A stretch of DNA of 64,000 nt from Apostichopus japonicus (Eukaryota; Echinodermata; Holothuroidea; Aspidochirotida; Stichopodidae): contig NC_092568.1 of assembly GCF_037975245.1 (NCBI RefSeq), positions 41,467,631 to 41,531,630 on the forward strand, given 5' to 3'. The notes under the pieces are model-generated. The model did not search any database. It worked only from the letters and a program-made list of their open reading frames with translations, and was not told the DNA's origin. Shown here piece by piece: positions 35,801 through 45,611 of this stretch (positions within the stretch are counted from its first letter, which is position 1; each line of letters opens with the position of its first letter). Both the position numbers and the translations under genes were made by a program.

Positions 35801-37461
35801 TAGCAAACTATGAGGAATTGTCTCTATGTTTGACAGGTTATAGTGCACCAGGGTAATATTGTGATGGTGATGAGCACTGTTATTGGTGCATATATCTGCG
35901 CTTTATAATTTCTCAGTATATATGTATACCATAACAATGTGAACAGGCGACTAAAACTTCACAAGTTACAGGACACAAATATTGTGTCTGATCCTAAATT
36001 GCTGGTGTCCAATTACCTCTCCCCCCCCCCTCCACCACCCCCAGACTTTCTGGTCACTGGCATGGGGAGAAATACAAATGCAACAAAATATGATAACCAA
36101 AGTTGTCTAGTTTTGCTTTACCCACTTTATATTTAGCCCTGAACATACATGCACCCAGGGATAGGTCATGTTGTTTGGACAAATCTGTACTTAATTGCCA
36201 TGTTGTCCAACTGTTCAGCCTGATCATGGGTATCTGGCGAATCTGGCCACCCTACCTCAATTCCTGATGATCAGAAAAATGCAGGTCCCAACATATGAAA
36301 CTATTTCCAATTTCCTGCCAACCAAGGAATTATAGCCTGTTTTTTAATTTAGGCTATTCCCCTTAGTTAGGCCAATCCATATGATTATGACATTAATTCT
36401 AAACTGTTAACTTTAGTTTAGTAAAAAAGGATCAGGAGGGACACTCAAGTCCCCATCAAGGACCTTATAGGAGAGAAATAAAACTGAAGAAACAAACACT
36501 CAGACCTGATTACAATGCTTTAAGTGCTTGTCTAAAGCATTCTTAAAACCCATTCACACTACTTGCACATACAACTTTCTCAGGCAAACTGTTCCACTCA
36601 TTCACAACCGTATTAGAAAAAAAGTTATCCTGAATATTAATCCTACATTTAGACTTTTGGAGTTTAAGACAATGACCTCTGGTACAAATACTATTAGCAA
36701 ACATGATAAAGTCAGTGAAGGATAAACTGTCAAAACCAAACACAATCTTGAATCAATTCACCACGTAACCTCCTAAGCTCTAGTGTGGTGAGATTCAACA
36801 GTTGTAACCGCCTATAATAAGGAACACCCTTTAAGGAACTAATCATCCTAGTAGCCCTCCTCTGGAGTTTTCGAGTACTTCCTTACCCTTAGCAATATAT
36901 GGGTTCCAAGCCTGCACAGCATACTTCAGATGAGGCCTAACCAACTGCTTATAAAGCCTAACAACTAGGCCCTATGTCCTCTTTCTGCAAAACTGAAGTT
37001 CCTCTTCCTTTTAGTCTTGCCACTAATGTTTTAGTGAATTTTCCTTCCAGTTCGCAATGTTATTTCGTTACTGTATGCTAGCCTATGTCAGCAGTTTATA
37101 GTCCTACCATTCACCTCATTTGGCCTTCTTTCAATATAAGATGTGGCCTACACCATTGCAGCTAGTGTGTATAGTGCAACATGAAAGTACATTAGCCAAG
37201 CCTAAGTTAGGCCTAGCTTGTAATATACTGCATATCCCTATAGGAGTGTAACACTGTCATCGATTGTAGCCTAGCCTTCATTCGGACCGTACCTTTGAAA
37301 AATGTCAAGGCAAGTGGATATAGCTCAGCGACTGAAAACCCCCATTCTAAGTCAGTCTCTGCTTTGTTTTCGTCAATAACTTCAGTTTCCTTTCCCTCCT
37401 GTTGATCTTTGGGTACATCCTCGTCCTCGACAAGTGGTGTTAGGGCATCAGGCGCAGCCAT
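7429..37461 (-). CDS. ACBD3: ACBD3 (GCP60), Golgi acyl-CoA-binding/GOLD-domain scaffold; complete, 9 coding exons
   Basis: Coding exons in transcript order: 37461-37293, 21805-21664, 18324-18184, 16410-16297, 15232-15145, 11027-10916, 9478-9344, 8685-8386, 7643-7429. All have GT donors and AG acceptors, phases agree throughout, and the total is 1416 nt (471 aa plus stop; human protein about 528 aa). Residues 1-40 are acidic, about 40-130 an acyl-CoA-binding domain, about 130-190 a Glu/Arg coiled coil, about 190-255 Gln-rich, and about 300-471 the GOLD domain. Known family role: a Golgi peripheral scaffold that binds giantin through GOLD and recruits PI4KB through the Q region. The start is the ATG at 37461 (MAAPDAL), with A at -3 and G at +4; no upstream ATG extends this frame for at least 12 codons. 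Intron 1 is about 15.5 kb. Identity is firm from GOLD and ACB motifs; exact edges of low-complexity exons 5-7 are slightly less certain. Confidence 0.95.
8386..8685 (-). CDS. ACBD3: ACBD3 exon 8 (N-terminal GOLD domain)
   Basis: 300 nt, phase 1 both ends. Contains [20 protein letters not shown] and [19 protein letters not shown], near-diagnostic for the ACBD3 GOLD domain, followed by the acidic stretch [14 protein letters not shown] that loops out of the fold in this family. Acceptor TTTTTCAG, donor GAAG|GTAAGA. Confidence 0.96.
9105..9406 (-). repeat. Tandem duplication of the 3' part of ACBD3 exon 7 with its donor
   Basis: Two direct copies, 9105-9252 and 9253-9406, differ by a 6-bp indel and a few substitutions. 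The right copy includes the 3' half of exon 7 and its donor. The left copy (exon-like part 9252-9192) keeps the coding sequence and a GTAGGT donor but has no genuine acceptor. If spliced from the chance AG at its junction it would add 62 nt and break the frame, so it is probably a non-functional pseudo-exon. Confidence 0.85.
9344..9478 (-). CDS. ACBD3: ACBD3 exon 7 (linker before GOLD)
   Basis: 135 nt (45 codons), phase 1 at both ends, coding [20 protein letters not shown] then a Gly/Asn-rich linker ending DGAVNGNG. Low complexity, with no domain. Its 3' part and donor are duplicated at 9189-9252 (see the separate entry). Confidence 0.87.
10916..11027 (-). CDS. ACBD3: ACBD3 exon 6 (Gln-rich domain)
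   Basis: 112 nt coding [20 protein letters not shown] then [17 protein letters not shown]. Gln/Tyr-rich helix expected from the ACBD3 Q domain. Acceptor ATTGCAG, donor AATG|GTTGGT, phase 0 to 1. The GTTGGT donor is weaker than its neighbours. Confidence 0.88.
12180..14690. repeat. ~400-bp tandem repeat array rich in AGGTCA/TGACCT half-sites
   Basis: About six units with shared blocks at roughly 400-bp intervals; TATCGCAAAAATACTAG-type anchors start at 13021, 13420, 13829 and 14488. The last interval (659 bp) holds an extra diverged segment. Units 1-2 (12180-13000) are the most diverged. Each conserved unit has an AGGTCA cluster on the plus strand and TTGACCTTTGGTGACCTTGG nearby. It lies in ACBD3 intron 5. 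No coding signal. Confidence 0.9.
14803..14860 (+). repeat. (CA)n microsatellite
   Basis: An uninterrupted run of about 29 CA dinucleotides at the right border of the 400-bp array. It opens all CA/TG frames, producing His-Thr or Val-Cys runs with no meaning. Confidence 0.98.
14878..14907 (+). repeat. Perfect 13-bp hairpin with a GCAA loop
   Basis: GGTTCCTTGCTTT, loop GCAA, then AAAGCAAGGAACC: a perfect inverted repeat 17 bp past the (CA)n run. Together with the array and CA tract it looks like the terminal part of one composite repetitive element. Confidence 0.85.
15145..15232 (-). CDS. ACBD3: ACBD3 exon 5 (start of Q domain)
   Basis: 88 nt coding [20 protein letters not shown] then QQYPNNPEQ. 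It enters in phase 2 and leaves in phase 0, restoring the frame of exon 6. The family's Q region, which binds PI4KB in vertebrates, starts here. The acceptor is TGTTCCAG and the donor CAG|GTAGGA. Confidence 0.9.
16297..16410 (-). CDS. ACBD3: ACBD3 exon 4 (charged coiled coil)
   Basis: 114 nt made almost wholly of Glu/Arg codons ([19 protein letters not shown] onward), a predicted long helix like the charged region of vertebrate ACBD3. Phase 2 at both ends. A 170-bp tandem repeat begins only about 7 bp upstream of its acceptor. Confidence 0.92.
16417..16930 (+). repeat. ~170-bp tandem repeat, 3 copies, abutting ACBD3 exon 4
   Basis: Copies start near 16417, 16588 and 16758 with GAAGAACCACAGAGG; the third decays after about 16870. 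The array starts about 7 bp from the exon 4 acceptor, so it forms the intron's 3' end and possibly the branch-point region. Confidence 0.9.
17409..17704 (+). repeat. 50-bp tandem repeat, 6 copies
   Basis: Units start at about 17411, 17461, 17511, 17561, 17611 and 17661 with TCACTAGCTTGTTATGAA and end TAACTAACCTTGGTTTCAT. Found in ACBD3 intron 3; no function seen. Confidence 0.95.
18184..18324 (-). CDS. ACBD3: ACBD3 exon 3 (end of ACB domain, start of charged region)
   Basis: 141 nt coding [18 protein letters not shown], the last ACB helix, then [18 protein letters not shown], which begins the charged coiled coil. The acceptor is TTTCAG and the donor ACG|GTGAG, phase 2 at both ends. Confidence 0.94.
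19349..19840 (+). repeat. ~115-125-bp tandem repeat, 4 copies
   Basis: Units start with GAAGGATTCCATTACTAAAA at about 19351, 19465, 19586 and 19717 and contain TTGATCACTGTCAATGGATA. The TATTTATT count varies between units. ACBD3 intron 2. Confidence 0.9.
19898..21524. mobile_element. hAT-like non-autonomous element, 1.6 kb, with a nested MITE
   Basis: Inverted termini CACTGGCGGATCCA (left) and TGGATCCGCCAGTG (right) are flanked by identical 8-bp direct repeats CTGGAGAA at 19890-19897 and 21525-21532, typical of hAT insertion. The interior has no transposase frame. It carries G-rich hairpins near 20485 and 21432 and a GCGCCA...TGGCGC hairpin near 21309. A second element (20734-21086) is inserted within it. 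Confidence 0.85.
20734..21086. mobile_element. Nested hAT-like MITE, 353 bp
   Basis: The left end is TAGTGGCGGAGCGTCC. The right end, on the other strand, reads CAGTGGGACGCTC. Flanking 8-bp direct repeats CCCTTACT lie at 20726-20733 and 21087-21094. It sits wholly inside the 19898-21524 element, so it inserted later. Confidence 0.85.
21664..21805 (-). CDS. ACBD3: ACBD3 exon 2 (core of acyl-CoA-binding domain)
   Basis: 142 nt, read phase 1 to phase 2, coding [20 protein letters not shown] through [11 protein letters not shown]. The [14 protein letters not shown] helix and the FGKYNPD and GYFDV segments match the ACBD3 branch of the ACB family. The Lys usual in canonical ACBP ligand sites is Arg here (YTRQ). 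Acceptor CAACAG, donor GAG|GTAAGG. Confidence 0.95.
21980..22660 (+). repeat. ~120-bp tandem repeat built from TGTATGATCC motifs
   Basis: Four good copies, starting with CTGTATGATCCCTTCAGACC near 22022, 22143, 22260 and 22379, plus degenerate edges to about 22660. The ten-base TGTATGATCC recurs within each unit, so the array grew from a shorter motif. It begins about 175 bp upstream of the ACBD3 exon 2 acceptor. Confidence 0.9.
22885..23560. mobile_element. TTAA-flanked inverted-repeat element (piggyBac-like MITE?), 676 bp
   Basis: The left terminus is AGTCTCAATACGTATTTG and the right, on the opposite strand, AGTCTCAATATGTGTTTG (16 of 18 match). Each is directly flanked by TTAA (22881-22884, 23561-23564), the piggyBac target site. 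No transposase frame is present. The interior has an ATTGG box and GGGCGGGGC near 23318-23348, possibly promoter-like. Confidence 0.7.
24943..25864 (+). mobile_element. 5'-truncated LINE (CR1/L2-type) with reverse transcriptase C-terminus, frameshifted
   Basis: Three frames of the plus strand carry successive RT blocks: [20 protein letters not shown] (about 25045-25105), [20 protein letters not shown] with MDYCNGLL (about 25295-25385), [20 protein letters not shown] (about 25405-25465), then [20 protein letters not shown] (about 25685-25745). These are the C-terminal RT and post-RT motifs of CR1/L2-like non-LTR elements. At least two frameshifts make it a dead copy. The 17-bp direct repeat TTACTGTGTGATGACTG occurs at 24926-24942 and 25865-25881, consistent with a target-site duplication. 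Confidence 0.9.
26243..26357 (+). repeat. Polypurine tract
   Basis: About 115 bases that are nearly all A/G on the plus strand (C/T on the ACBD3 transcript), preceded by a T run. Possible triplex-prone DNA. No gene. Confidence 0.8.
27895..29215 (+). repeat. 67-bp satellite-like array with 201-bp higher-order period
   Basis: About 18-20 units containing AAGTGCTTTACATAGCATAC and ACAGTACAGTAGACAGTTAG. Unit ends come in three types, GTGTATTGG (A), CTCTGTATTAG (B) and GTATATTGG (C). From about 28103 to 28705 the order is A-B-C repeated three times, a 201-bp higher-order repeat. Edges are degenerate. ACBD3 intron 1. Confidence 0.95.
29765..29868 (+). repeat. ~43-bp tandem repeat, ~2.5 copies
   Basis: ACACCACATCACAA and GGAACTGTTACACGTAACAC recur three and two times. 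ACBD3 intron 1. Confidence 0.8.
31240..31480 (+). repeat. Imperfect duplication with 24-bp perfect palindrome
   Basis: Two related segments (about 31229-31310 and 31351-31425) share ATGATAGG, CTGTTGCATTTTT and TTTCAGCTGAGGTGTAGCTA. The first holds a perfect palindrome at 31254-31277, arm CTCAGCTGAAAG. The following 1 kb (to about 32560), with TG repeats and AAGGTCAA/GGTCAAC words, looks like further interspersed repeat. Confidence 0.7.
33362..33655 (+). repeat. Dispersed repeat, copy 2 (first copy near 3840)
   Basis: Diverged same-strand partner of 3840-4145, inside ACBD3 intron 1. It keeps TTTAGGCCTTCAGTATAATC, ATGGTATGTT and GACCAATCAGTG at matching spacing. Confidence 0.6.
33841..34118 (+). 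repeat. ~140-bp tandem duplication
   Basis: Both copies start GACTCACTTTAAAGAATTCC (33842 and 33984) and end ACATACGGTATTGCAGTTCA. ACBD3 intron 1. Confidence 0.9.
35244..35716. mobile_element. Candidate hAT-like MITE with TAGTGTTG-type ends
   Basis: The right end, read on the minus strand, is TAGTGTTGTGCCGATATCAC, typical of a hAT terminal motif. The left end TAGTGTTTTT is followed by ATATCGGTATCGGCCAATG. Subterminal TATCGG/CCGATA words occur at both sides, but no clear 8-bp duplication is visible, so the left boundary is provisional. Confidence 0.55.
36510..37000 (-). mobile_element. LINE fragment (Jockey/CR1-type RT C-terminus), minus strand
   Basis: The minus strand encodes, in order, [20 protein letters not shown] (about 36965-36905), [20 protein letters not shown] (about 36875-36810), then [20 protein letters not shown] and [18 protein letters not shown] (about 36685-36570). 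This is the typical RT tail of non-LTR retrotransposons. Frameshifts or indels separate the blocks. It is in the sense orientation of ACBD3 intron 1. No poly(A) or target duplication was recognised. Confidence 0.85.
37293..37461 (-). CDS. ACBD3: ACBD3 exon 1 (start codon, acidic N-terminus, start of ACB domain)
   Basis: Codes residues 1-56, beginning MAAPDAL and ending [13 protein letters not shown], the first helix of the acyl-CoA-binding fold. The donor is AAAG|GTACGG, phase 1. The preceding open frame has only a GTG 12 codons upstream, so the ATG in good Kozak context is preferred. Confidence 0.93.
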
Positions 37462-37464
37462 GTT
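37454..37464 (-). promoter_or_regulatory. YY1-like motif over the ACBD3 start codon
   Basis: The minus strand reads AACATGGCTGC, one mismatch from the YY1 consensus AANATGGCGGC. YY1 sites that overlap the initiator ATG of housekeeping genes are well known in animals. The same arrangement occurs at the SAMD15-like start. The function is inferred. Confidence 0.3.
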
Positions 37465-37983
37465 GGCAGATATCCACGTCGTCTGTTTTGCGTTCACCTT
37501 GTCAACGACTAATCGTACTTCTAATATTTCACATATAACAATTGGTACAATATCCAGGAATTAAACTTGCATAATCATTATAAAGTAAAATGGATTGGAG
37601 TTTTAATATTCGATTGCCTTTTTGACATTTATTTACATATTTTGAGGTAGTTGTCATGTCTCAGATCTGAAATATAGTAGGCCTAAGCAAAGGCAACCTT
37701 TGGCCTAAGTTATTACGAAGGATATTAAAGCTAGAGACGCCCTCAACTTTTTAACTTTGCTCGATCATCAAAAGTCAACGTGTTCAATTCAATAATGTAA
37801 TAAGAATATTGAGGGCGGCTGAACTGAAACAAGGAGGGAGTGGGGTTGGTGAAAGTCAAGTCATTCAATAGTTTCTTTTAAAAAAAGTAGATTTTAGAGA
37901 TTGTTTTAAGCTTCTAAATAACACATGAAACTAATATTTGAAAAAAGTTACTTGTGGCATTTTATGCCTATGTTGGTGATAAC

Positions 37984-38351
37984 CAAGGGCGTAGGAACCG
38001 GGGGGTGGGGCTGGGGGCGCCAGCCCCCCCAGTGAAAAATGTGGAGGGGCGGAAGAATCATTCCGCCCCCCCCGGTTCGCAAGTCAGAAAACCCCTGTTT
38101 CATTTCCAAATGAGAAAAAAATCTCATTTGGAGCACCAAATTGCATCTAAGGCCAGGTGAAAATACAAAATTAAGTTTGCAAAATGGAGTGGGTGTTGAA
38201 GTGTGCTATATTGCACCAAATTGCATCTGAGGCCACCTGGAAATGCAAAAAAATCCAAAGGGGAGGGGGACACCCCCTCCCCTTAGACCCTCCCCCAGGC
38301 TGGCCATCAGTCTTCAGCCCCCCCAATCAAAAGTACCTTCCTACGCCACTG
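37984..38351. mobile_element. hAT-like MITE, 368 bp, with 8-bp target duplication
   Basis: The left end is CAAGGGCGTAGGAACC and the right, on the other strand, CAGTGGCGTAGGAAGG. Direct repeats GTGATAAC flank it at 37976-37983 and 38352-38359. The interior has two GCACCAAATTGCATCT words and a hairpin with arms GGGGAGGGGG and CCCCCTCCCC. No transposase. Confidence 0.9.
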
Positions 38352-38359
38352 GTGATAAC

Positions 38360-40272
38360 TTCCATCGCATGTGGACGCTACCCTACAGGAAGATTGTTTG
38401 GTGGTGCCAAACGAGTATGTCTAAAACTTTTTTGTCCCTGTAGAACCACCGTAGGATTATTATTGGCATGTTTAGTCAGTGTTAACTTGTTAAGATATAC
38501 ATGGAGATGGGCTGGTGGCAGTCAAATATACGGTTCTGACTAGCAGGTAGTCAGATATTTACCCAATGCTCCAGACTAGTTATAATATGTCCAGGAAAAA
38601 AATCCTCGATTTTGATTTGGTCATGTAGCCTCTTCAATTTGAGCAAAGAATAGTTAATTGCCAGCAGGGCCCTAGTAATAGTCCTTGAACCTTTTGTTAT
38701 CTAACAAGGTATTCTAATTTTTAACTTCAATTTAGTTACATCTTCAGTGATGAGAGGAGAATTCAAGGCTTTAACCAATAAACTGTTTGATCTTTAAAGA
38801 GAGATGGATTTCTTAACTGGGCAAAGAAAAATTGCCACCTTTTCTCCAACAGTCTCTTCTTTAATCATCCTTCCCTTTATATTTGTGAGGGAGGTTTGAT
38901 TGAGGATAAATAATTAGTTCCTTCTTTCAGCCCTATCTATGACCTTTTCCTGCTCAAATTTACAGAGCAAAGGTGTATATTGAATGAGATATCAAGGGAA
39001 GAACTTAACATGCAGAAACCAGCAGAAAAAGACAGGGTAACCACAACTTCAGCCAAAGGAAGAGAAGGAAACACTTCCATATAGCTGAATGAGTCATAAA
39101 TGTTTAGTCAACAAAAGTCCCTGTCTTACCAATTCTTAATCATATTCAAACCCAAAAAAACACAAATACCATAATATTTTTTATTTTTTTTTTATTATGT
39201 GCATATTTGTTATGAAAAAAGGTACACAAAAGTATATAAAATATTCAAAATGTAGATAACTCAAAACAGAATAGATACCTGACTAAATTGTGCCTGCAAA
39301 GACGTAAAAACAAGATACCTTTGAAATAATTATCAATACAATAAAATGTCAAAATTTGTCAATTAAGAGACACATTTTATACAAACTACTAGTGTTGGTA
39401 CATCATCGCAAATGATGTTATAATGCAAAAATACTATGAGTAAAGGATGAAGGTGTCTGTTTGGACAGAAAAGTAAGAACATAATTGAAAATGAAAATGG
39501 TAAGATAAGTATAAAAGAAATTTGAATAAGAGCACAAGTATTTCTCTAGAAACTGTAGGAAGTACAAGATAAATATAGAAGAAACTTGGAAATGGAAGCT
39601 TTTCCTGAAGTTTTGATAATATAGTCAATGATTAATTCAAGAAAACATAAATAAAGCAAAATTATGAACTGCCAAATGATAAAGCTAATGGATTTTTGAT
39701 TTGGTAATAATGTATAAACTCATATTGATTATTTAACTCTCACAAAGCAAAGTAGGTTTCTCAAATTAGTCACCATTAAAGACTGACAAAGAGAAAAGAC
39801 TTTAGACTGGCGTTAGGGAAGGAACTCTTTGCCTGTTTATGTTGTGCTTTGTTTCAATTTTAACGTTAATATTAATATTCAAAGGGGTATCAGTTCAAAT
39901 ATATGAAAATATAAAGTACATATGATCTGATTCTGTATTTACAAATTAATGGTGAACAAAAAAGGATAAAATATTGTACATTAAATATCAAGGTGATACC
40001 ATATTCCATACACAAACAAGAAACAAAATATAAGAAAACAATAAAAAAGGAAAAGGAAGACACAGTGGTAGATGGTTAATCTGTTGCTTATGAGGAATTC
40101 TCTTTAGTGCATAAGATAGATGACAGAGTAGACAAACATTGAAGATTACAAAAGTCCATCTCAATTTCCTCAACATCATTACAGTATTTTGGTATTAATA
40201 AACTAATTCTTTGAGCCCGATATGGAGATTTCCGATACTATGTATATCGATGCAATGTCCTAATGAAATGAT
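38360..40272. other. Intergenic region between ACBD3 and SAMD15-like gene
   Basis: No gene was recognised. AT-rich sequence leads into the SAMD15-like 3' side. Minus-strand AATAAA hexamers at 39180-39185 and 39191-39196, about 1.1 kb past the stop, are weak poly(A) candidates. Confidence 0.5.
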
Positions 40273-42510
<2,238 letters not shown>

Positions 42511-42599
42511 GTTAACCTCACACTTATGTGGTTGTCATAACAACAGTTACGATCCACCAAATAGATTATAGTGCTTTCAAGGCACTTTGTAAATTTAAC

Positions 42600-43276
42600 A
42601 ATCCATCTCGGACGTAACACTGCATTCTCCCGAGGAGTACTGTCGTAGGTTTTGAGCAAAGTGGAAAGGTGGGAAAAGCGGGGGGGGGGGGGGGAGGGGG
42701 AACGGAAAAGACGTGAATAGGAATTCAGTGGCGTAGCCAGAGGGTGGGAGTGGGGGGGGGGCGACTGAGTGCCGGGTACGGCAAAGGAAATTTGCACGCA
42801 CGTAATGTCGTATGCATTGGCAAGATTTCAAATTTAACAACATAAATGATAGCACCAATTTGCATTTAATTAAGCCCTCTAACAAAAACAACCCCCAAAA
42901 CTTCTCAGGAGAAGGGGTGGAGGGAAATGAACCTCTTCAACCCTAGAACGAGCTTAAGCCAAATTTCGTATCCCCCAAAGCAAATTCCAAATCAAGACAG
43001 AGGGTAGAGCTGCAGTGGCGCAACCACGTATATTACTTAAGCCACCCCTCCCCCCCCCCCCCCCGCCGACACTAACAGAAAATACTACAACAATTTATGT
43101 AGTACAGTACATGTGTATAAGGTAGAACATAAACGCTCGAATTTCTTTTTCAACATTGTTTCAAAAGTAGCATAATGAGCACCATTTTGCATCTAAGCAC
43201 CCTCCATTTGCAAACTTGGCTTTGACCTCCTCACGAAAACTGGCCGCTACAAGAATGTGTCAAGGTACCGGAGGAG
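42600..43276. other. Patchwork of hAT-like element ends and homopolymer G/C runs
   Basis: CAGTGGCGTAGCCAGA (about 42728) and CAGTGGCGCAACCACG (about 43014) look like left ends of hAT-like MITEs, but their right partners are not visible nearby. G and C runs of 12-16 lie at 42681-42702, 42752-42761 and 43048-43063. An AGCACCATTTTGCATCTAAG word at about 43180 repeats the motif found in the other MITEs. Truncated or nested fragments. Confidence 0.6.
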
Positions 43277-44112
43277 CATGGGCGGCGATCCTGGGGGGGG
43301 GGGAAGGGGGATATATCCCCCATGAAAATGGGTGGAGGGGATGTAATACACCATATCCCCCCACCAAATGCCAGGGATAAGAATATTTTCATGCCTACAT
43401 TTATGCATCATCAAGAATGTACGGCTCTTTTTTAGCTTCATTTCTCGTATACCATAAACGCAGTGCGATCTTTTCAAATAAAGCGTCTTTATATAGCAAG
43501 TATATTTGACTGTAGGCTTCATTGGCCCTATAACAACAAAATGTATTATTGCGCCCACGGTATTGATATAGTACATATATGAACCCTCATAGTATTCATA
43601 TAGGCCCTATGGTAGGCCTACACACGTACCTGTTCCCTCGAACAGCTGAGAATCTCATGTTACCAGGGTAATGCTTAATACACGTTTCACCTGGATGCCC
43701 TAGCAATCGGTACCTAGGAGTGTAACTATGTGTAATTGTGTATTGCATGTGTATAGGCCTGTAACAGCCTGCATGAGGCCATTTTCTTCATCGAATAATA
43801 TAAAATAGCTCTCGAACATTCTAACGTAGCGCCTGAAACAAGATTGACACGGGCAATTTCCCAAAATAACACCCGAAATTAAAAAAAAGTATTTTGGATC
43901 CTGATTATGAGAAGTTTCGGACATGATATCCCTATTTTAAAGTTGGGTATATGCCGCTTGGAAACCTCGGGAAGTGCCGTTTCCGGCCATCTAGAGGGTT
44001 TGTAAATCCCGAAATTTTCTTGTACGCTTCGCGCCAACCCATGGTGGCGCTACGCTTAGATAGTCGACAAGGTCATATACCCCCCACTCAGAAGTACGGA
44101 TCGCCGTCCATG
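43277..44112. mobile_element. hAT-like non-autonomous element, 836 bp, with 8-bp target duplication
   Basis: The left end is CATGGGCGGCGATCC and the right, on the other strand, CATGGACGGCGATCC (14 of 15). Identical CGGAGGAG repeats flank it at 43269-43276 and 44113-44120. Near the right end is the block TTTTCTTGTACGCTTCGCGC followed by CAACCCATGGTGGCGC, shared with the elements at 19898 and 20734. No transposase frame. Confidence 0.9.
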
Positions 44113-44369
44113 CGGAGGAGTGGTCTGATTCCCGACTGAAGGTAAAAAATCCCCCACAGAATGTTTGACCCCGATTTACGATAGAGGTGGGAGAGATGGC
44201 TAAGGTCACACGGCCTTATGTGCACTCAACTGGGCAGAAAACCGATCCCATTTCGGGGCTGTTTAGTTTTTTTTTTGGCAGTTTTAATTGTGTATTTATG
44301 TATTAACTTTAAATTTTAAAAAGTTTGGCTATTTATCAATATGTGAACTGTTTGTCTCAAAATTACCAC

Positions 44370-44840
44370 TATTCTCTGGAAATTTCGGCTTCTTTCGACA
44401 TTTTCCTAACGTTCTATTTCGACGTACTAAGTCGCTGAGATGTTGAATTTTTACCTCAAAATCTCTATTATTTTATATCGATATTTCGACCCGTTCGCTA
44501 TATAGCGCAATATTTAACCACAATATGACCGTAAACATTCAACTATTATCTCGGAATTGGACTTGATCCTCGAGACTTAAACTGCTTGTATCGAAATTTC
44601 GACGTTGTACCCGGTATGTCGGAATTCAAATATTGTTTTATCTCGAAATTCGTTGTACCTGGTATGTCTGAATTCCGAGATATCGTTTTCTCTCGAAATT
44701 TTTATAGGGCTCCTTTTTGGAAGCCTGGACTGGGAATATCATCTTGATTTCGCCTTTGTCATGAAATTGCTACTCTCTACATAAACTGTAGAAAATTTCG
44801 ATAAAGAAGTAGAATTTCGACGGGTTATGGGGTATAAGAG
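44370..44840. repeat. Cluster of TTTCGAC/TCTCGAAATT motifs
   Basis: About ten loosely spaced copies of (A)TTTCG(A/G)C or its complement-like TCGAAATT occur in 470 bp, for example near 44385, 44396, 44418, 44485, 44594, 44655, 44692 and 44816. CpG is rare in the surroundings. The spacing is irregular, so this is not a simple tandem array. Confidence 0.55.
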
Positions 44841-45611
44841 ATGAAAACTTGTTCAATAGATTCCGTGGCTCTAACTTTGCTAATGCAATATAGTGTCCCT
44901 AATTTATATAGGAATAAAATAAAGTGAATCCAACGCACTGGGGATTCAGCATGAGACAGTACTACAGTAGCTAATGTCAGTGCATAACTAGTTCTATAGA
45001 AAAATCAACACCTCCCTGCAACAGTGTGTGCTGATGTGCATGTGAGGGATGGGGAGGCGGCTGAGGGTCATGACATACGACTATTTCTAATAACCAGGTA
45101 TCAATCCACGCACCCTTTGGCTAAGTTTTCACATGTTAATTCACAAATCTGACGCTATTGAACTTCCTGCAGTTTAAACTAAATTCGGATAACAATCTAT
45201 GTTAAGTTTCTATAAATGTTTACTATATTAAGCAATTTAAAAAAAGTAAGAAAGTTTATACAGACTTGAAAACTAAAATTGAGGAAAATACAAACAAAAT
45301 ATTTGCAGTAAAATGAAAATTGCAGTAAAATGAAAACTGTAATAATATGTCTTCCCCAAAGTTCAATAGTTTAGATATCTAAAATGGAAACCAGCTGACC
45401 TCACTGATATTCCTTGTTCCAATTTCCCACAAGCGGGCGCAAGTAGTGTGTAAACTTGTAGTATGCACCTGTCCCATCAATTGAACTGATAAACAATACC
45501 TTGCATTTATTAATCTTCTCTAGAAGCAAAGCCTTATAAGGGATAGTACGGAGAGGTGGCTGAGAGACCCAATATCTGCCAGTTTTGCTGTTACGTAAAG
45601 GCTGCTATAAC

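Noticed and set aside
37462-37497. Longer ACBD3 N-terminus from a GTG at 37497
   Set aside because: A non-ATG start is not needed. The ATG at 37461 has a strong context and gives the expected acidic N-terminus.
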